Shown here: piece after piece, positions 42,976 to 51,476 of the stretch
How the letters are laid out: every line of letters starts with the position of its first letter
Position numbering within the stretch: the stretch's first letter is position 1
Source: an uncultured Bacilli bacterium
GTDB lineage: Bacteria > Bacillota_I > Bacilli_A > RF39 > UBA660
DNA length: 64,000 nt
Direction of reading: 5' to 3'
NCBI GenBank assembly: GCA_934098435.1
Contig: CAKOOV010000001.1
Coordinates: 62,001-126,000, forward strand
Translations under genes and position numbers: made by a program
The notes under the pieces: generated by a model
Told to the model about the DNA's origin: nothing
What the model saw: the letters and a program-made list of their open reading frames with translations, nothing else
Database searches by the model: none

Positions 42976-44172
42976 ATGAATAGAAATGATTTTGAATTAC
43001 TTAATAAAAATATTGTTTATTTTGATAACGGAGCCACTACTTTAAAGCCTAAATGTGTTAAAGATGCTATTTGTGATTATTATACGGAATATACTGCTAA
43101 TGCTCATAGGGGAGATTATAGTCTTAGTGCTACTGTCGATAGTTTATATGAGGGTACTAGAGAAAGAATAAAAAATTTTATTAATGCTAAAGAAACTTCT
43201 GAAATTGTTTTTACTAGTGGTACTACTAATAGTATGAATATGATTGTTAGTGGCTTTTTCAGAAATTATCTTAAACGTGATGATGAGGTACTTGTTACAT
43301 TAAGTGAACATGCTTCTAATATTTTGCCTTGGTTTATACTTCAAAAGGAAATTGGAATTAAAGTTAAATATATTGAACTTAATGATAATCATGAAGTTAC
43401 TATAGAAAATGTTAAAAATGCTATTACTAATAAGACTAAAGTTATATCTCTTGCAATGGTAACTAATGTTATTGGAGATGAGAGACCTATTAAAGAAATT
43501 AGTAAGATAGCTCATGATAATAATATTTTAATGGTAGTAGATGCTGCTCAAGGAGTAGCGCATAATAAAATAGATGTGCAAGACATGGATATTGATTTTA
43601 TGGCTTTTTCTGGTCATAAAATGTATGGTCCTACTGGTATTGGTGTTTTATATGGTAAGTTTGATTTACTTGATAAGCTGATTCCTATGAACTATGGTGG
43701 CGGTATGAATGCTATGTTTACTCGTGATGGTTACCTTGAACTTAGAGAAATACCTACAAGACTTGAAGGTGGTACTCCTAATATTGAGGGAGTATTAGGT
43801 CTTAGTGCTGCTACTCAATATTTAAATAATATTGGTATGGATAAGATTAATAAATATGAAAAAGACCTTAGAAGGTATTTAGTTAATGAACTTGATAAAT
43901 TAGATTTTATTACTATTTATAACAAAGACGTAGATAGTAATATTGTAGCTTTTAATATTGATGGTGTTTTTGCACAAGATACTGCCATTTATTTAGACAA
44001 ATACAATATTTGTGTTAGAGCGGGTAATCATTGTGCTAAAATGATAGATAATGTTTTTAATATTAGTAATACTGTTAGAATCAGTCTTAGTTTTTACAAT
44101 ACTAAAGAAGAGGTTGATCTGCTTATTAATGTTCTTAAGAATAGTAAAAATATATGGAAGGAAATATTGTAA
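42976..44172 (+). CDS. sufS: Cysteine desulfurase SufS
   Basis: 398 residues, PLP enzyme that takes sulfur from cysteine for Fe-S clusters. VYFDNGATTLKP at the start, the SLSATVDSLYEGTRERIKNF helix, PLP-lysine in FSGHKMYGPTGIGVLYG (about residues 215-231) and the catalytic Cys in CVRAGNHCAK near 356. GGAGGTG just before ATG 42976, directly after the sufD stop. Confidence 0.96.
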   Translation: MNRNDFELLNKNIVYFDNGATTLKPKCVKDAICDYYTEYTANAHRGDYSLSATVDSLYEGTRERIKNFINAKETSEIVFTSGTTNSMNMIVSGFFRNYLKRDDEVLVTLSEHASNILPWFILQKEIGIKVKYIELNDNHEVTIENVKNAITNKTKVISLAMVTNVIGDERPIKEISKIAHDNNILMVVDAAQGVAHNKIDVQDMDIDFMAFSGHKMYGPTGIGVLYGKFDLLDKLIPMNYGGGMNAMFTRDGYLELREIPTRLEGGTPNIEGVLGLSAATQYLNNIGMDKINKYEKDLRRYLVNELDKLDFITIYNKDVDSNIVAFNIDGVFAQDTAIYLDKYNICVRAGNHCAKMIDNVFNISNTVRISLSFYNTKEEVDLLINVLKNSKNIWKEIL

Positions 44173-44594
44173 TGGATAAAGATATTAAGAGAAGTATTAT
44201 TTTGGATAATTATCAAAACCCTAATAATAAAAGAGTTAGTGGTACTGATTATATTAAAATTAATACTAGAAATGTTAGTTGTATTGATAATTTGGATATT
44301 TATTTAAAAATAGAAAATGATATTATTAAAGATGTTTCTTTTGAAGGAGAAGCATGTGTTATTAGTATATCCTCTACTAATATTCTTTCTAATTTACTTA
44401 TTGGTAAGAATAAAAAAGATGGTATATATTTAATTGATAATTATTTAAAAATGATTAATGAAGAAGATTATGATAGAGAGGTATTAGGAGAACTTTTGGC
44501 ATTCGATGATACTAGTCGTCAACCTTCAAGAATTAAATGTGCTACTTTATCTGCTAATGGTATTAAAAAATTCTTAGAAGAAGATCACTCTTAA
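44172..44594 (+). CDS. sufU: Zinc-dependent sulfurtransferase SufU
   Basis: 140 residues, moves sulfur from SufS in Gram-positive SUF systems. The three zinc-binding Cys are retained: NVSCIDNLD (with Asp two residues after Cys), GEACVISISSTNIL and RIKCATLSANGI. The first motif is usually SCGD; here Gly is Ile. It overlaps the stop of sufS (TAATG). Next comes a terminator and no sufB. Confidence 0.9.
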   Translation: MDKDIKRSIILDNYQNPNNKRVSGTDYIKINTRNVSCIDNLDIYLKIENDIIKDVSFEGEACVISISSTNILSNLLIGKNKKDGIYLIDNYLKMINEEDYDREVLGELLAFDDTSRQPSRIKCATLSANGIKKFLEEDHS

Positions 44595-44613
44595 AAATAG
44601 AGTGATTTTTTTA
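44584..44613 (+). terminator. Terminator of suf operon
   Basis: Stem ATCACTCT / AGAGTGAT overlapping the sufU stop codon, then seven T. A degenerate ATCCACA...TGTTGAT pair (44614-44633) follows. Confidence 0.85.
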
Positions 44614-44634
44614 TATCCACAGTTTTTGTTGATT

Positions 44635-44715
44635 AATTTAGAGACTATAGGCTCTAAATTGCTATGGAAAGACTATAGGCTTTTCATATAAGCGAGAGAC
44701 CTTAGGCTCGAGTTT
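44635..44715 (+). repeat. Three-hairpin element, copy 4
   Basis: Hairpin 1: AATTTAGAG / CTCTAAATT, apex ACTATAGG (44635-44660), 9 perfect pairs. Hairpin 2: TATGGAAAG / CTTTTCATA, apex ACTATAGG (44663-44688), one G-T wobble. Hairpin 3: AAGC-GA-GAG / CTC-GA-GTTT, apex ACCTTAGG (44690-44715), tandem GA/GA loop and one G-T wobble. It lies 86 bases before polC. Confidence 0.88.
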
Positions 44716-44800
44716 AAAAAAGATTGTAAAAAGATTGTAAATAGGTTTAATTTACTCTCTTTTTTTAGTATAATATTAGATAGGAAGTTTAGGTGGTATA

Positions 44801-47800
44801 ATGCAGGATAAAATGGTGAAATTGTTAAATCAAATTGGTATGAGTACTGATTATTTAGAAAATGCTTCTATTAACAAGATTGTTGTATATGATAATAATA
44901 AGTTGTGGAATTTTGTTATTAATAATGATAGAATACTACCTGTGTATATATATAATGAACTAATTAATAAGATTAAGGTTACTTTTAGTTCTATTGATAA
45001 TATTAAACTTAGTGTTGTTATTGATGATGATTGTGATGAATATATTAATGATTATATTGATAATTTAATTAATATTTTTAGTAATGATAGTTATAAATAT
45101 AGAGTTTTTATTGGTAGAAATGTTAAAGTTAGTGATGATAATTTTGTTTTTGATGTGTATAATAAAGCTGAGAATGCTTATTTGGTTGAGAAAATTAATT
45201 ATATTAATAATTGTCTCAATGATTATGGCTTTAAGAAGAAATTTAAACTTAATTTATCTTTAGATGCTGAAAATGAGTTACTTAAAAAGATTGAAAGCGA
45301 AAAGATTGTAGATGCTCCTAAAAAAGAAAATAAAAAAGATAATATTAGTGAAAATAAAGTAGAAGAAAAGAAATACTTTAGACCTAAACGTGATACTAAT
45401 ATTACTCCTATTAAGGATTTAATGTATGAAGTTGATAATATTACTACTCATGGTATGATATTTGGTATGGATATGTTTGAATCTAAGAGTGGATATAAGA
45501 TTATTACTCTTAAGGTTACTGATAATACTGATAGTATTTATGTTAAAATGTTTACTAAAGATAATGAGGAATATGCTAGAATTAAAGATTTACTTAAGAT
45601 TGGATCTTGGTATAATTTTTATGGTAAAGTAGCTATGGATAAGTATTCTAATGAGCTTACTTTTACTACTAGATATAAAGATGTAGAAAAAATAGAAAAA
45701 GATGAAGAAGAAAAAATAGTTGATGATGCTCCTGTTAAAAGGGTTGAACTTCATGCTCATACCATGATGAGTCAAATGGATGGTATTACTAGAATTGATC
45801 TTGGTAAACATACTTGTGAACTTGTAAGTAAATGTATTGATATGGGTTATAGAGGTGTTGCTATTACTGATCATAATGGTTGTCAGGCTTTTCCTATTGC
45901 TTATGGTATTATATCTGGATATAATAAAAAAATAGAGGATCCTAATAAACATTTTAAGGGATTATATGGTACTGAACTTACTGTTGTGGATGATACTGTC
46001 AATATTGTTGTTAGAAGTGATGATAGATGTTTTGATGGTACTACTTTTGTGGTTTTTGATACTGAAACTACTGGTTTTAATGCTGGTGGTAATGATCAGA
46101 TGATAGAAATTGGTGCTGTTAAAATTAAAGATGGTAATATTATTGATAGATTTGATGAACTTATTGATCCAGGAAGACATATTCCTGATAAAATTACTGA
46201 ACTTACTTGTATTACTGATGATATGGTTCGTGGTAAAGATAACGAGGAAGAGGTTACTAAGAGATTCTTAGCTTGGACAGATGATTTACCTATGGTTGCT
46301 CATAATGCTAAATTTGATATTTCTTTTATATCTAGTGCTATGAAAAAATATAATCTTGGTGAATTTACTAATACTGTTATTGATACTTTAGAGTTATCTA
46401 GAGCTATTGATACTGGATATGCTAGACATAGTTTATCTGCTTTAGTTAAAAGATATAATGTGCCTTGGGAAGAAGATGCTCATCATAGGGCTGATTATGA
46501 TGCTGAAGGAACCGCTATTGTATTTCATAAAATGATTAGTAAACTTAAGATGCAAAATTTTGAGAAGATTAGTGATTTGGATAAACTTATATCTAAAGAT
46601 GAGATATATAAATTTGGTAGAACTTATCACTTTAATGCTATTGCTCTTAATAAAACTGGTCTTAAAAATTTATTTAAAATTATTTCTCTTGCTAATACTA
46701 CTTATTTATATAAGACTCCAAGAATATTAAGAAGTAAACTTAATGAACTTAGGGAAGGTCTTATTATTGGTAGTGGCTGCTACGAGAGTGAAGTGTTTTT
46801 AGAAGCTAGAAGTAAAGAGGGAGAAGAACTTACTAATATTATTAATTTCTATGATTATGTTGAAGTGCAGCCTCCAGAGGTATATAATCATTTAATTCAA
46901 ACTAGTGATTTTAAGGATGAATATGAGATTAAGGAACATATTAAAAAAATTATTAATGCTACTAAAGATGCTGGCAAGATTATTGTAGCTACGGGAGATG
47001 TTCATCATTTTACTAGGGAGGATAAGATATACAGGGAGATTATTGTTAATCAGAAGGTTCCTGGTGGTGGAAGACATCCTCTTGCTAAGAATAGTATTAC
47101 TTCAATTCCTTCTCAACACTTTAGAACTACTAAAGAGATGCTTAATGATTTTGCTTTTTTGGGAGAGGATGAAGCTTACGAGATTGTTGTTACTAATACG
47201 AATAAAGTACTTGATATGGTAGAAGAAATCGAAGTTATTATTGATACTGGTGGTATTCCTTTTTCTCCTAGAGTTAAAAGTGATGATGGTCTTTCTTATT
47301 TGGATTGTCCTAGAGTGGTTACTGACCTTGTTTTTAGTAGGGCTAAAGATTGGTATGGTGATAATTTGCCACATAATATTGAAGAGAGAATATCTACGGA
47401 ATTGTATGGTAGTATTGTATATAAATGTTGGGAAGAAAAATTAAAAGAGGAGTATCCTGATATTAGTGATAAGAATTTTGAGGATAAACTATTTGAAAAT
47501 TTACATAATTCTTTAATTAGTGGATATGATACTGTTAAAACTCTAGTTAGTGAATATGTAAAAAAACATTGGTCAGAAGAAGATGGAGAATGTAATGATA
47601 AAACATTAGAAAAGAAAATTAAGAAAGTCTTTGGTGGGGTTATCGGTGGAGGTTTTGATCCTATATATCTAATTGCTCAAAGACTAGTTAAACACTCTAA
47701 TGATGAAGGTTTTTTAGTTGGTTCGAGAGGTAGTGTTGGTTCTTCATTTGTAGCTACGATGATGGGTATTACTGAAGTTAATCCTCTTCCGGCACATTAT

Positions 47801-49423
47801 AGATGTTTAAAATGTAAACATAGTATTTTTAAAGATGATAATGGTAATGATTTGGGTGCTACTTATTCTAGTGGATTTGATTTACCTGATAAGAAGTGTC
47901 CTGTATGCGGAGAAGTTTTATATAAGGATGGACAGGATATGCCTTTTGCTACTTTCCTTGGTTTTAATGCTGATAAAGTTCCTGATATTGATCTTAACTT
48001 TTCGGATTTGAATCAGGCATCCGCTCATGAATATACTAAGGTACTATTTGGTGTTGATAATGTTTATAGAGCAGGTACTATTGGTACTGTTGCCGAAAAA
48101 ACTGCTTTCGGTTTTGTTAAAGGATATTTTGAAGATAAGGGTATTTTGAATAAGAGGTCTTGTGAAATTGAAAGACTAGCTATGGGTTGTACTGGTGTTA
48201 AGAGAACTACCGGTCAGCATCCTGGTGGTATTGTTGTTGTTCCTGATTATATGGATGTATCTGATTTTACTCCTTTTCAATTTCCCGCTGATGATGTTAA
48301 TAGTGCTTGGAGAACCACACATTTTGATTATCATGCTATTGATCAGGATTTGTTAAAATTGGATATATTAGGGCATTCTGATCCGACACAACTTAGACTT
48401 ATTCAGGAATTATCTGGTACTGATATTCTTAAAGTACCTATGGATGATAAGGATACAATGAGTATATTTACTTCTACTAAAGCATTAGGTGTTACTAATG
48501 AACAGATTATGTGTGATACTGGTACTCTTGGTATTCCTGAATTTGGTACACCGTTTACTATTAGTTTAGTGTATGAGACTAAACCTACTACTTTTGCGGA
48601 GTTAATTAAGATATCTGGTCTATCACATGGTACTGATGTATGGCTTGGTAACGCTCAAGAACTTATTAAGAATAATATTGTTCCTTTTAAAGATGTTATT
48701 GGTTGTCGTGATGATATAATGGTTTATCTTATGTATCATGGCGTTGAACCTATTAAGGCTTTTAAAATTATGGAATTTGTTCGTAAAGGTAAAGCAAGTA
48801 AGGATCCTGAGACTTGGGCTAAACATAAAGAGACTATGGAGAAAGCTGGTATTGAGGATTGGTTTATTGATAGTTGCTTTAAAATTAAATATATGTTCCC
48901 TAAAGCGCATGCTGCTGCTTATGTTATTAGTGCTTTTAGAATTGCTTGGTATAAGGTGCATATGCCTGCTTACTTCTATGCTAGTTGGTATAGTACTAAA
49001 GCTACTGACTTTGATATAGATGCTATGATAAATGGATATAACGATATTAAGAGGGTTCTTACTGAAATTGAAGGTAAGGGATATGAAGCTACTAATAAAG
49101 AAAATGGGGTATCTGAATGTTTAAAAGTTGCTTTGGAAATGTCCGCTAGAGGTATTAAAATTGCTCCTTATGATCTATATAAAAGTAAGGCCATGATATT
49201 TACTATAGAAGATGATAAGACTATTATTCCTCCTTTTAGGGCTATTGATGGTCTTGGGGATGTTGTAGCTAAGAATATTGAGAAAGAAGCAGAAAGAACT
49301 CCATTTATTAGTATTGAAGATTTTCAAACTAGATGTAAAGTTTCTCAAACTTTAATTGATAAAATGAGAGTTATGGGTATTTTTAATGGTATGCCTGAAA
49401 CTAGTCAACTTAGTTTATTTTAG
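44801..49423 (+). CDS. polC: DNA polymerase III PolC
   Basis: Main replicative polymerase of low-GC Gram-positives with built-in proofreading. 1540 residues, slightly longer than Bacillus PolC (about 1440). Order: N-terminal domain, OB-fold (GMIFGMDMFESKSGYKIITL), PHP domain with intact metal ligands (RVELHAHTMMS near 315; ITDHNG), inserted DEDDh exonuclease (FDTETTGF near 419; HRADYDAEGTA), zinc site (CLKCKH, CPVCG), polymerase core (PDIDLNFSD near 1062) and HhH. AGGTGG before ATG. Bracketed by hairpin elements in opposite orientations. Confidence 0.97.
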   Translation: MQDKMVKLLNQIGMSTDYLENASINKIVVYDNNKLWNFVINNDRILPVYIYNELINKIKVTFSSIDNIKLSVVIDDDCDEYINDYIDNLINIFSNDSYKYRVFIGRNVKVSDDNFVFDVYNKAENAYLVEKINYINNCLNDYGFKKKFKLNLSLDAENELLKKIESEKIVDAPKKENKKDNISENKVEEKKYFRPKRDTNITPIKDLMYEVDNITTHGMIFGMDMFESKSGYKIITLKVTDNTDSIYVKMFTKDNEEYARIKDLLKIGSWYNFYGKVAMDKYSNELTFTTRYKDVEKIEKDEEEKIVDDAPVKRVELHAHTMMSQMDGITRIDLGKHTCELVSKCIDMGYRGVAITDHNGCQAFPIAYGIISGYNKKIEDPNKHFKGLYGTELTVVDDTVNIVVRSDDRCFDGTTFVVFDTETTGFNAGGNDQMIEIGAVKIKDGNIIDRFDELIDPGRHIPDKITELTCITDDMVRGKDNEEEVTKRFLAWTDDLPMVAHNAKFDISFISSAMKKYNLGEFTNTVIDTLELSRAIDTGYARHSLSALVKRYNVPWEEDAHHRADYDAEGTAIVFHKMISKLKMQNFEKISDLDKLISKDEIYKFGRTYHFNAIALNKTGLKNLFKIISLANTTYLYKTPRILRSKLNELREGLIIGSGCYESEVFLEARSKEGEELTNIINFYDYVEVQPPEVYNHLIQTSDFKDEYEIKEHIKKIINATKDAGKIIVATGDVHHFTREDKIYREIIVNQKVPGGGRHPLAKNSITSIPSQHFRTTKEMLNDFAFLGEDEAYEIVVTNTNKVLDMVEEIEVIIDTGGIPFSPRVKSDDGLSYLDCPRVVTDLVFSRAKDWYGDNLPHNIEERISTELYGSIVYKCWEEKLKEEYPDISDKNFEDKLFENLHNSLISGYDTVKTLVSEYVKKHWSEEDGECNDKTLEKKIKKVFGGVIGGGFDPIYLIAQRLVKHSNDEGFLVGSRGSVGSSFVATMMGITEVNPLPAHYRCLKCKHSIFKDDNGNDLGATYSSGFDLPDKKCPVCGEVLYKDGQDMPFATFLGFNADKVPDIDLNFSDLNQASAHEYTKVLFGVDNVYRAGTIGTVAEKTAFGFVKGYFEDKGILNKRSCEIERLAMGCTGVKRTTGQHPGGIVVVPDYMDVSDFTPFQFPADDVNSAWRTTHFDYHAIDQDLLKLDILGHSDPTQLRLIQELSGTDILKVPMDDKDTMSIFTSTKALGVTNEQIMCDTGTLGIPEFGTPFTISLVYETKPTTFAELIKISGLSHGTDVWLGNAQELIKNNIVPFKDVIGCRDDIMVYLMYHGVEPIKAFKIMEFVRKGKASKDPETWAKHKETMEKAGIEDWFIDSCFKIKYMFPKAHAAAYVISAFRIAWYKVHMPAYFYASWYSTKATDFDIDAMINGYNDIKRVLTEIEGKGYEATNKENGVSECLKVALEMSARGIKIAPYDLYKSKAMIFTIEDDKTIIPPFRAIDGLGDVVAKNIEKEAERTPFISIEDFQTRCKVSQTLIDKMRVMGIFNGMPETSQLSLF

Positions 49424-49429
49424 TTTATT

Positions 49430-49470
49430 AGAAGTATATAATTATAGATGTTATATACTTCTTTTATTTT
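49430..49470 (+). terminator. Terminator of polC
   Basis: 12-bp perfect stem AGAAGTATATAA / TTATATACTTCT with a 9-base loop and a T-rich tail. The 327-base gap from 49424 to 49750 holds this, hairpin element copy 5 and the repeats in front of the Fic gene. Confidence 0.85.
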
Positions 49471-49552
49471 AGTTCGAGCCTGTAGTCTCTCACTATTAAA
49501 TAAAGCCTAAGGTCTTTATTTATAAATCTAAAGCCTTATAGTCTTTAAATTT
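49471..49552 (-). repeat. Three-hairpin element, copy 5 (inverted)
   Basis: Read on the minus strand. Hairpin 1: AAATTTAAAG / CTTTAGATTT, apex ACTATAAGG (49552-49524), one T-G wobble. Hairpin 2: AAATAAAG / CTTTATTT, apex ACCTTAGG (49521-49498), 8 perfect pairs. Hairpin 3: AGT-GA-GAG / CTC-GA-ACT, apex ACTACAGG (49494-49471), tandem GA/GA loop flanked by perfect pairs. The order and apex sequences show that the whole unit is inverted compared with the other copies. Confidence 0.88.
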
Positions 49553-49572
49553 TTTTATGTACTAAAATATAT

Positions 49573-49604
49573 AAAAATGCACAAGAATTTGAATGAATTG
49601 TGCA
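49573..49604 (+). repeat. 32-base repeat left of fic
   Basis: Starts AAAAATGCACAA and ends TTGTGCA; contains an inverted pair TGCACAA / TTGTGCA. It matches the repeat at 50872-50903 at 29 of 32 positions in the same orientation, so the Fic gene is flanked by direct repeats. Confidence 0.85.
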
Positions 49605-49664
49605 AAAATGTATTTTTTTGTAAAAAAATACACTATTTCTTTTGAAAATAATGTCTATTTTTGT

Positions 49665-49701
49665 AAAAATGCACAATATTTTAGAAAAAATGTGCATTTT
49701 T
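49665..49701 (+). promoter_or_regulatory. Inverted repeat next to the fic promoter
   Basis: AAAAATGCACA / TGTGCATTTTT, 11-bp perfect arms with a 15-base centre. It ends one base before a possible promoter (-35 TTTACT at 49703, -10 TATTAT after 17 bases), which makes it a candidate operator for the Fic gene. Confidence 0.5.
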
Positions 49702-49750
49702 GTTTACTTTGTCTTTTTTTTGTGTTATTATTTGTGTAGAGGTGATGAAA

Positions 49751-50830
49751 ATGGAACCAATTAAAGTGAAAGAATTACCTATCGAATATACTATAGATAA
49801 GGATTTATTAAGACTAATATCTGAAGCTAACTCTAAATATGGAGAATATCGAGCTTGTCTAAAAAATATGGATTTTGATTCAAAATTCTTTTTAGATTCA
49901 ATTATACTTACAGAAAGTTTTAAATCTACTCAAATTGAAGGAACACAAATTTCACAAGATGATATGTACTATTTAAAATATATGCCAAAAACGGATGAAT
50001 CTAAAGAAATTCAAAATTTAAAAAAAGTTATTGATTATTCTAAAGATTATTTAAATGATAAAAATGAAATTAATTTAAAATTTGTTAATGGTATACATAA
50101 AATTCTTTTGGATAGTGTGAGAGGCAATGAAAAAGAACCTGGACATATTAGAACAATACAAAATTGGATTGGACCAAAAGGATGTACTATTAATGAAGCT
50201 TTTTTTGTTCCACCTATTCCGGAAGATGTGCCAATCTTGTTAAATAATTTATTTAAATATATGAATGATGCTTTTATAGATCCTATATTTATAAATTTAG
50301 CTATTTCTCATTCACAATTTGAAACTATTCATGCTTATAGAGATGGAAATGGTAGATTAGGCAGAGCATTAATTCCTATTCAACTGGCAATGCTTACTAA
50401 TGATGAACCGATTTTATTTTTATCGGAGATAATTGAATTGTATAAACCTAGTTATTATAGATTTTTAAACGAAAGTAGAAAAGGAAATATATTAGGATTT
50501 ATTAAATTCTTTTTACAATGCATTATTGAGCAATGTGAAAATTATATAGCAAAGATCAATAGAATCAAACAAATATATAATGAAGATATGAAAAGAATTA
50601 AGAGTTTAAAAAGGAATGTTATGTATAGAATTATGCCTATTATGATGCAACAAATCGTTTTTACTAAAAAGGAAATTGAAAATTTGTCAGGTGTATCAAG
50701 AAATGCTGTTTCTAGTGCTATTGATAAATTAGTGGAAATGAATATTTTGGTAGAAGACTCTACTTATGCGAAACTAGCTTATAGATATAAATCAATTTAT
50801 AATGTTTTTTTAGGAAAAGATTCTATTTAA
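49751..50830 (+). CDS. Fic-domain protein with C-terminal winged helix
   Basis: 359 residues. The Fic core motif is HAYRDGNGRLGR (194-205); the usual form is HPFxDGNGRxxR, so catalytic His and phosphate-binding GNGR are kept and Pro-Phe became Ala-Tyr. An N-terminal inhibitory helix motif S59-T-Q-I-E63-G64 marks class II self-inhibited Fic. A winged-helix (FTKKEIENLSGVSRNAVSSAIDKL) ends the protein, suggesting DNA binding and autoregulation. Such proteins AMPylate target proteins and some act as toxins or modulators. ATG 49751 is six bases after AGAGGTG. A-ending codons and flanking repeats mark it as acquired. Confidence 0.9.
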   Translation: MEPIKVKELPIEYTIDKDLLRLISEANSKYGEYRACLKNMDFDSKFFLDSIILTESFKSTQIEGTQISQDDMYYLKYMPKTDESKEIQNLKKVIDYSKDYLNDKNEINLKFVNGIHKILLDSVRGNEKEPGHIRTIQNWIGPKGCTINEAFFVPPIPEDVPILLNNLFKYMNDAFIDPIFINLAISHSQFETIHAYRDGNGRLGRALIPIQLAMLTNDEPILFLSEIIELYKPSYYRFLNESRKGNILGFIKFFLQCIIEQCENYIAKINRIKQIYNEDMKRIKSLKRNVMYRIMPIMMQQIVFTKKEIENLSGVSRNAVSSAIDKLVEMNILVEDSTYAKLAYRYKSIYNVFLGKDSI

Positions 50831-50871
50831 AAAATGCACAATCATTGTGCAAAATAGCACTTTAAAAACGT

Positions 50872-50903
50872 AAAAATGCACAAAAATTTGAGTAAATTGT
50901 GCA
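50872..50903 (+). repeat. 32-base repeat right of fic
   Basis: Second copy of the repeat at 49573. Followed by seven T, so it also forms a terminator (AAAAATGCACAA / TTGTGCATTTTT). A further perfect inverted repeat TGCACAAT-C-ATTGTGCA lies at 50835-50851, just after the fic stop. Confidence 0.85.
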
Positions 50904-50908
50904 TTTTT

Positions 50909-51385
50909 TTATTTAAATATTGATAATTTTCTTACTGGCATTACTTTTGGTTTTTGATTATTTAAATATTTTTGTATTTTTGTTTCAGAACTTACTAACT
51001 TAGATATTGAGTTTCTTATTATGTTTTTTTCTTCGATATTTAAATTATTTAATGGCGATAGAAATTTTTTATATATTCTTGGAGAAACACCAATTACACT
51101 TTTAAATATTTCAGAATAGTATTCTATGCTATTGTAACCATTTAATAGTGCTATTCTTAGTATAGAAATATTTAATGAATAATTCGTTAGACTATTTAGT
51201 ATTCTTTTGTTATTTATATATTCTTTAATAGTTATACCAATTTCTTTTTTGAATTTTTTCATGATATATGTTTTATCATAACTAAAAATGTTACTTAAGT
51301 TTATAATAGTTATTTCTGTATTTATATTATTATTAATATAATTTAAAATATTACATACTAAATCATTTGAATAAATAATTATCAC
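50909..51385 (-). CDS. AraC-family transcription regulator, DNA-binding part only
   Basis: 158 residues. The two helix-turn-helix units of AraC are visible: NLSNIFSYDKTYIMKKFKKEIGITIKEYI and ISILRIALLNGYNSIEYYSEIFKSVIGVSPRIYKKF. There is no sensor domain, only about 55 extra C-terminal residues ending in a basic tail. The start is GTG 51385, with AGGAAG directly in front of it, which is a poor distance. Converges on the fic gene; whether it controls fic or the downstream ATPase is unknown. Confidence 0.8.
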   Translation of the reverse strand: MIIIYSNDLVCNILNYINNNINTEITIINLSNIFSYDKTYIMKKFKKEIGITIKEYINNKRILNSLTNYSLNISILRIALLNGYNSIEYYSEIFKSVIGVSPRIYKKFLSPLNNLNIEEKNIIRNSISKLVSSETKIQKYLNNQKPKVMPVRKLSIFK

Positions 51386-51476
51386 TTCCTAATTATATTT
51401 TATCATAAAAAAGCCATTTTTGTTTAACTTTTTTATATTTTTTAGCTATATAATGTTCTTGAAAGGAGATGATACA

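Noticed and set aside
44690..44715. Kink-turn in hairpin 3
   Set aside because: Tandem GA/GA is present but the three-base bulge needed for a standard kink-turn is missing; I kept only the description as tandem G-A pairs.
45590..49019. Several ORFs on both strands inside polC
   Set aside because: All are out-of-frame shadows of one continuous PolC reading frame with every expected domain.
49471..49494. tRNA-like TTCGAGCC in hairpin copy 5
   Set aside because: No acceptor, D-arm or anticodon arm around it; the sequence is explained by the third hairpin.
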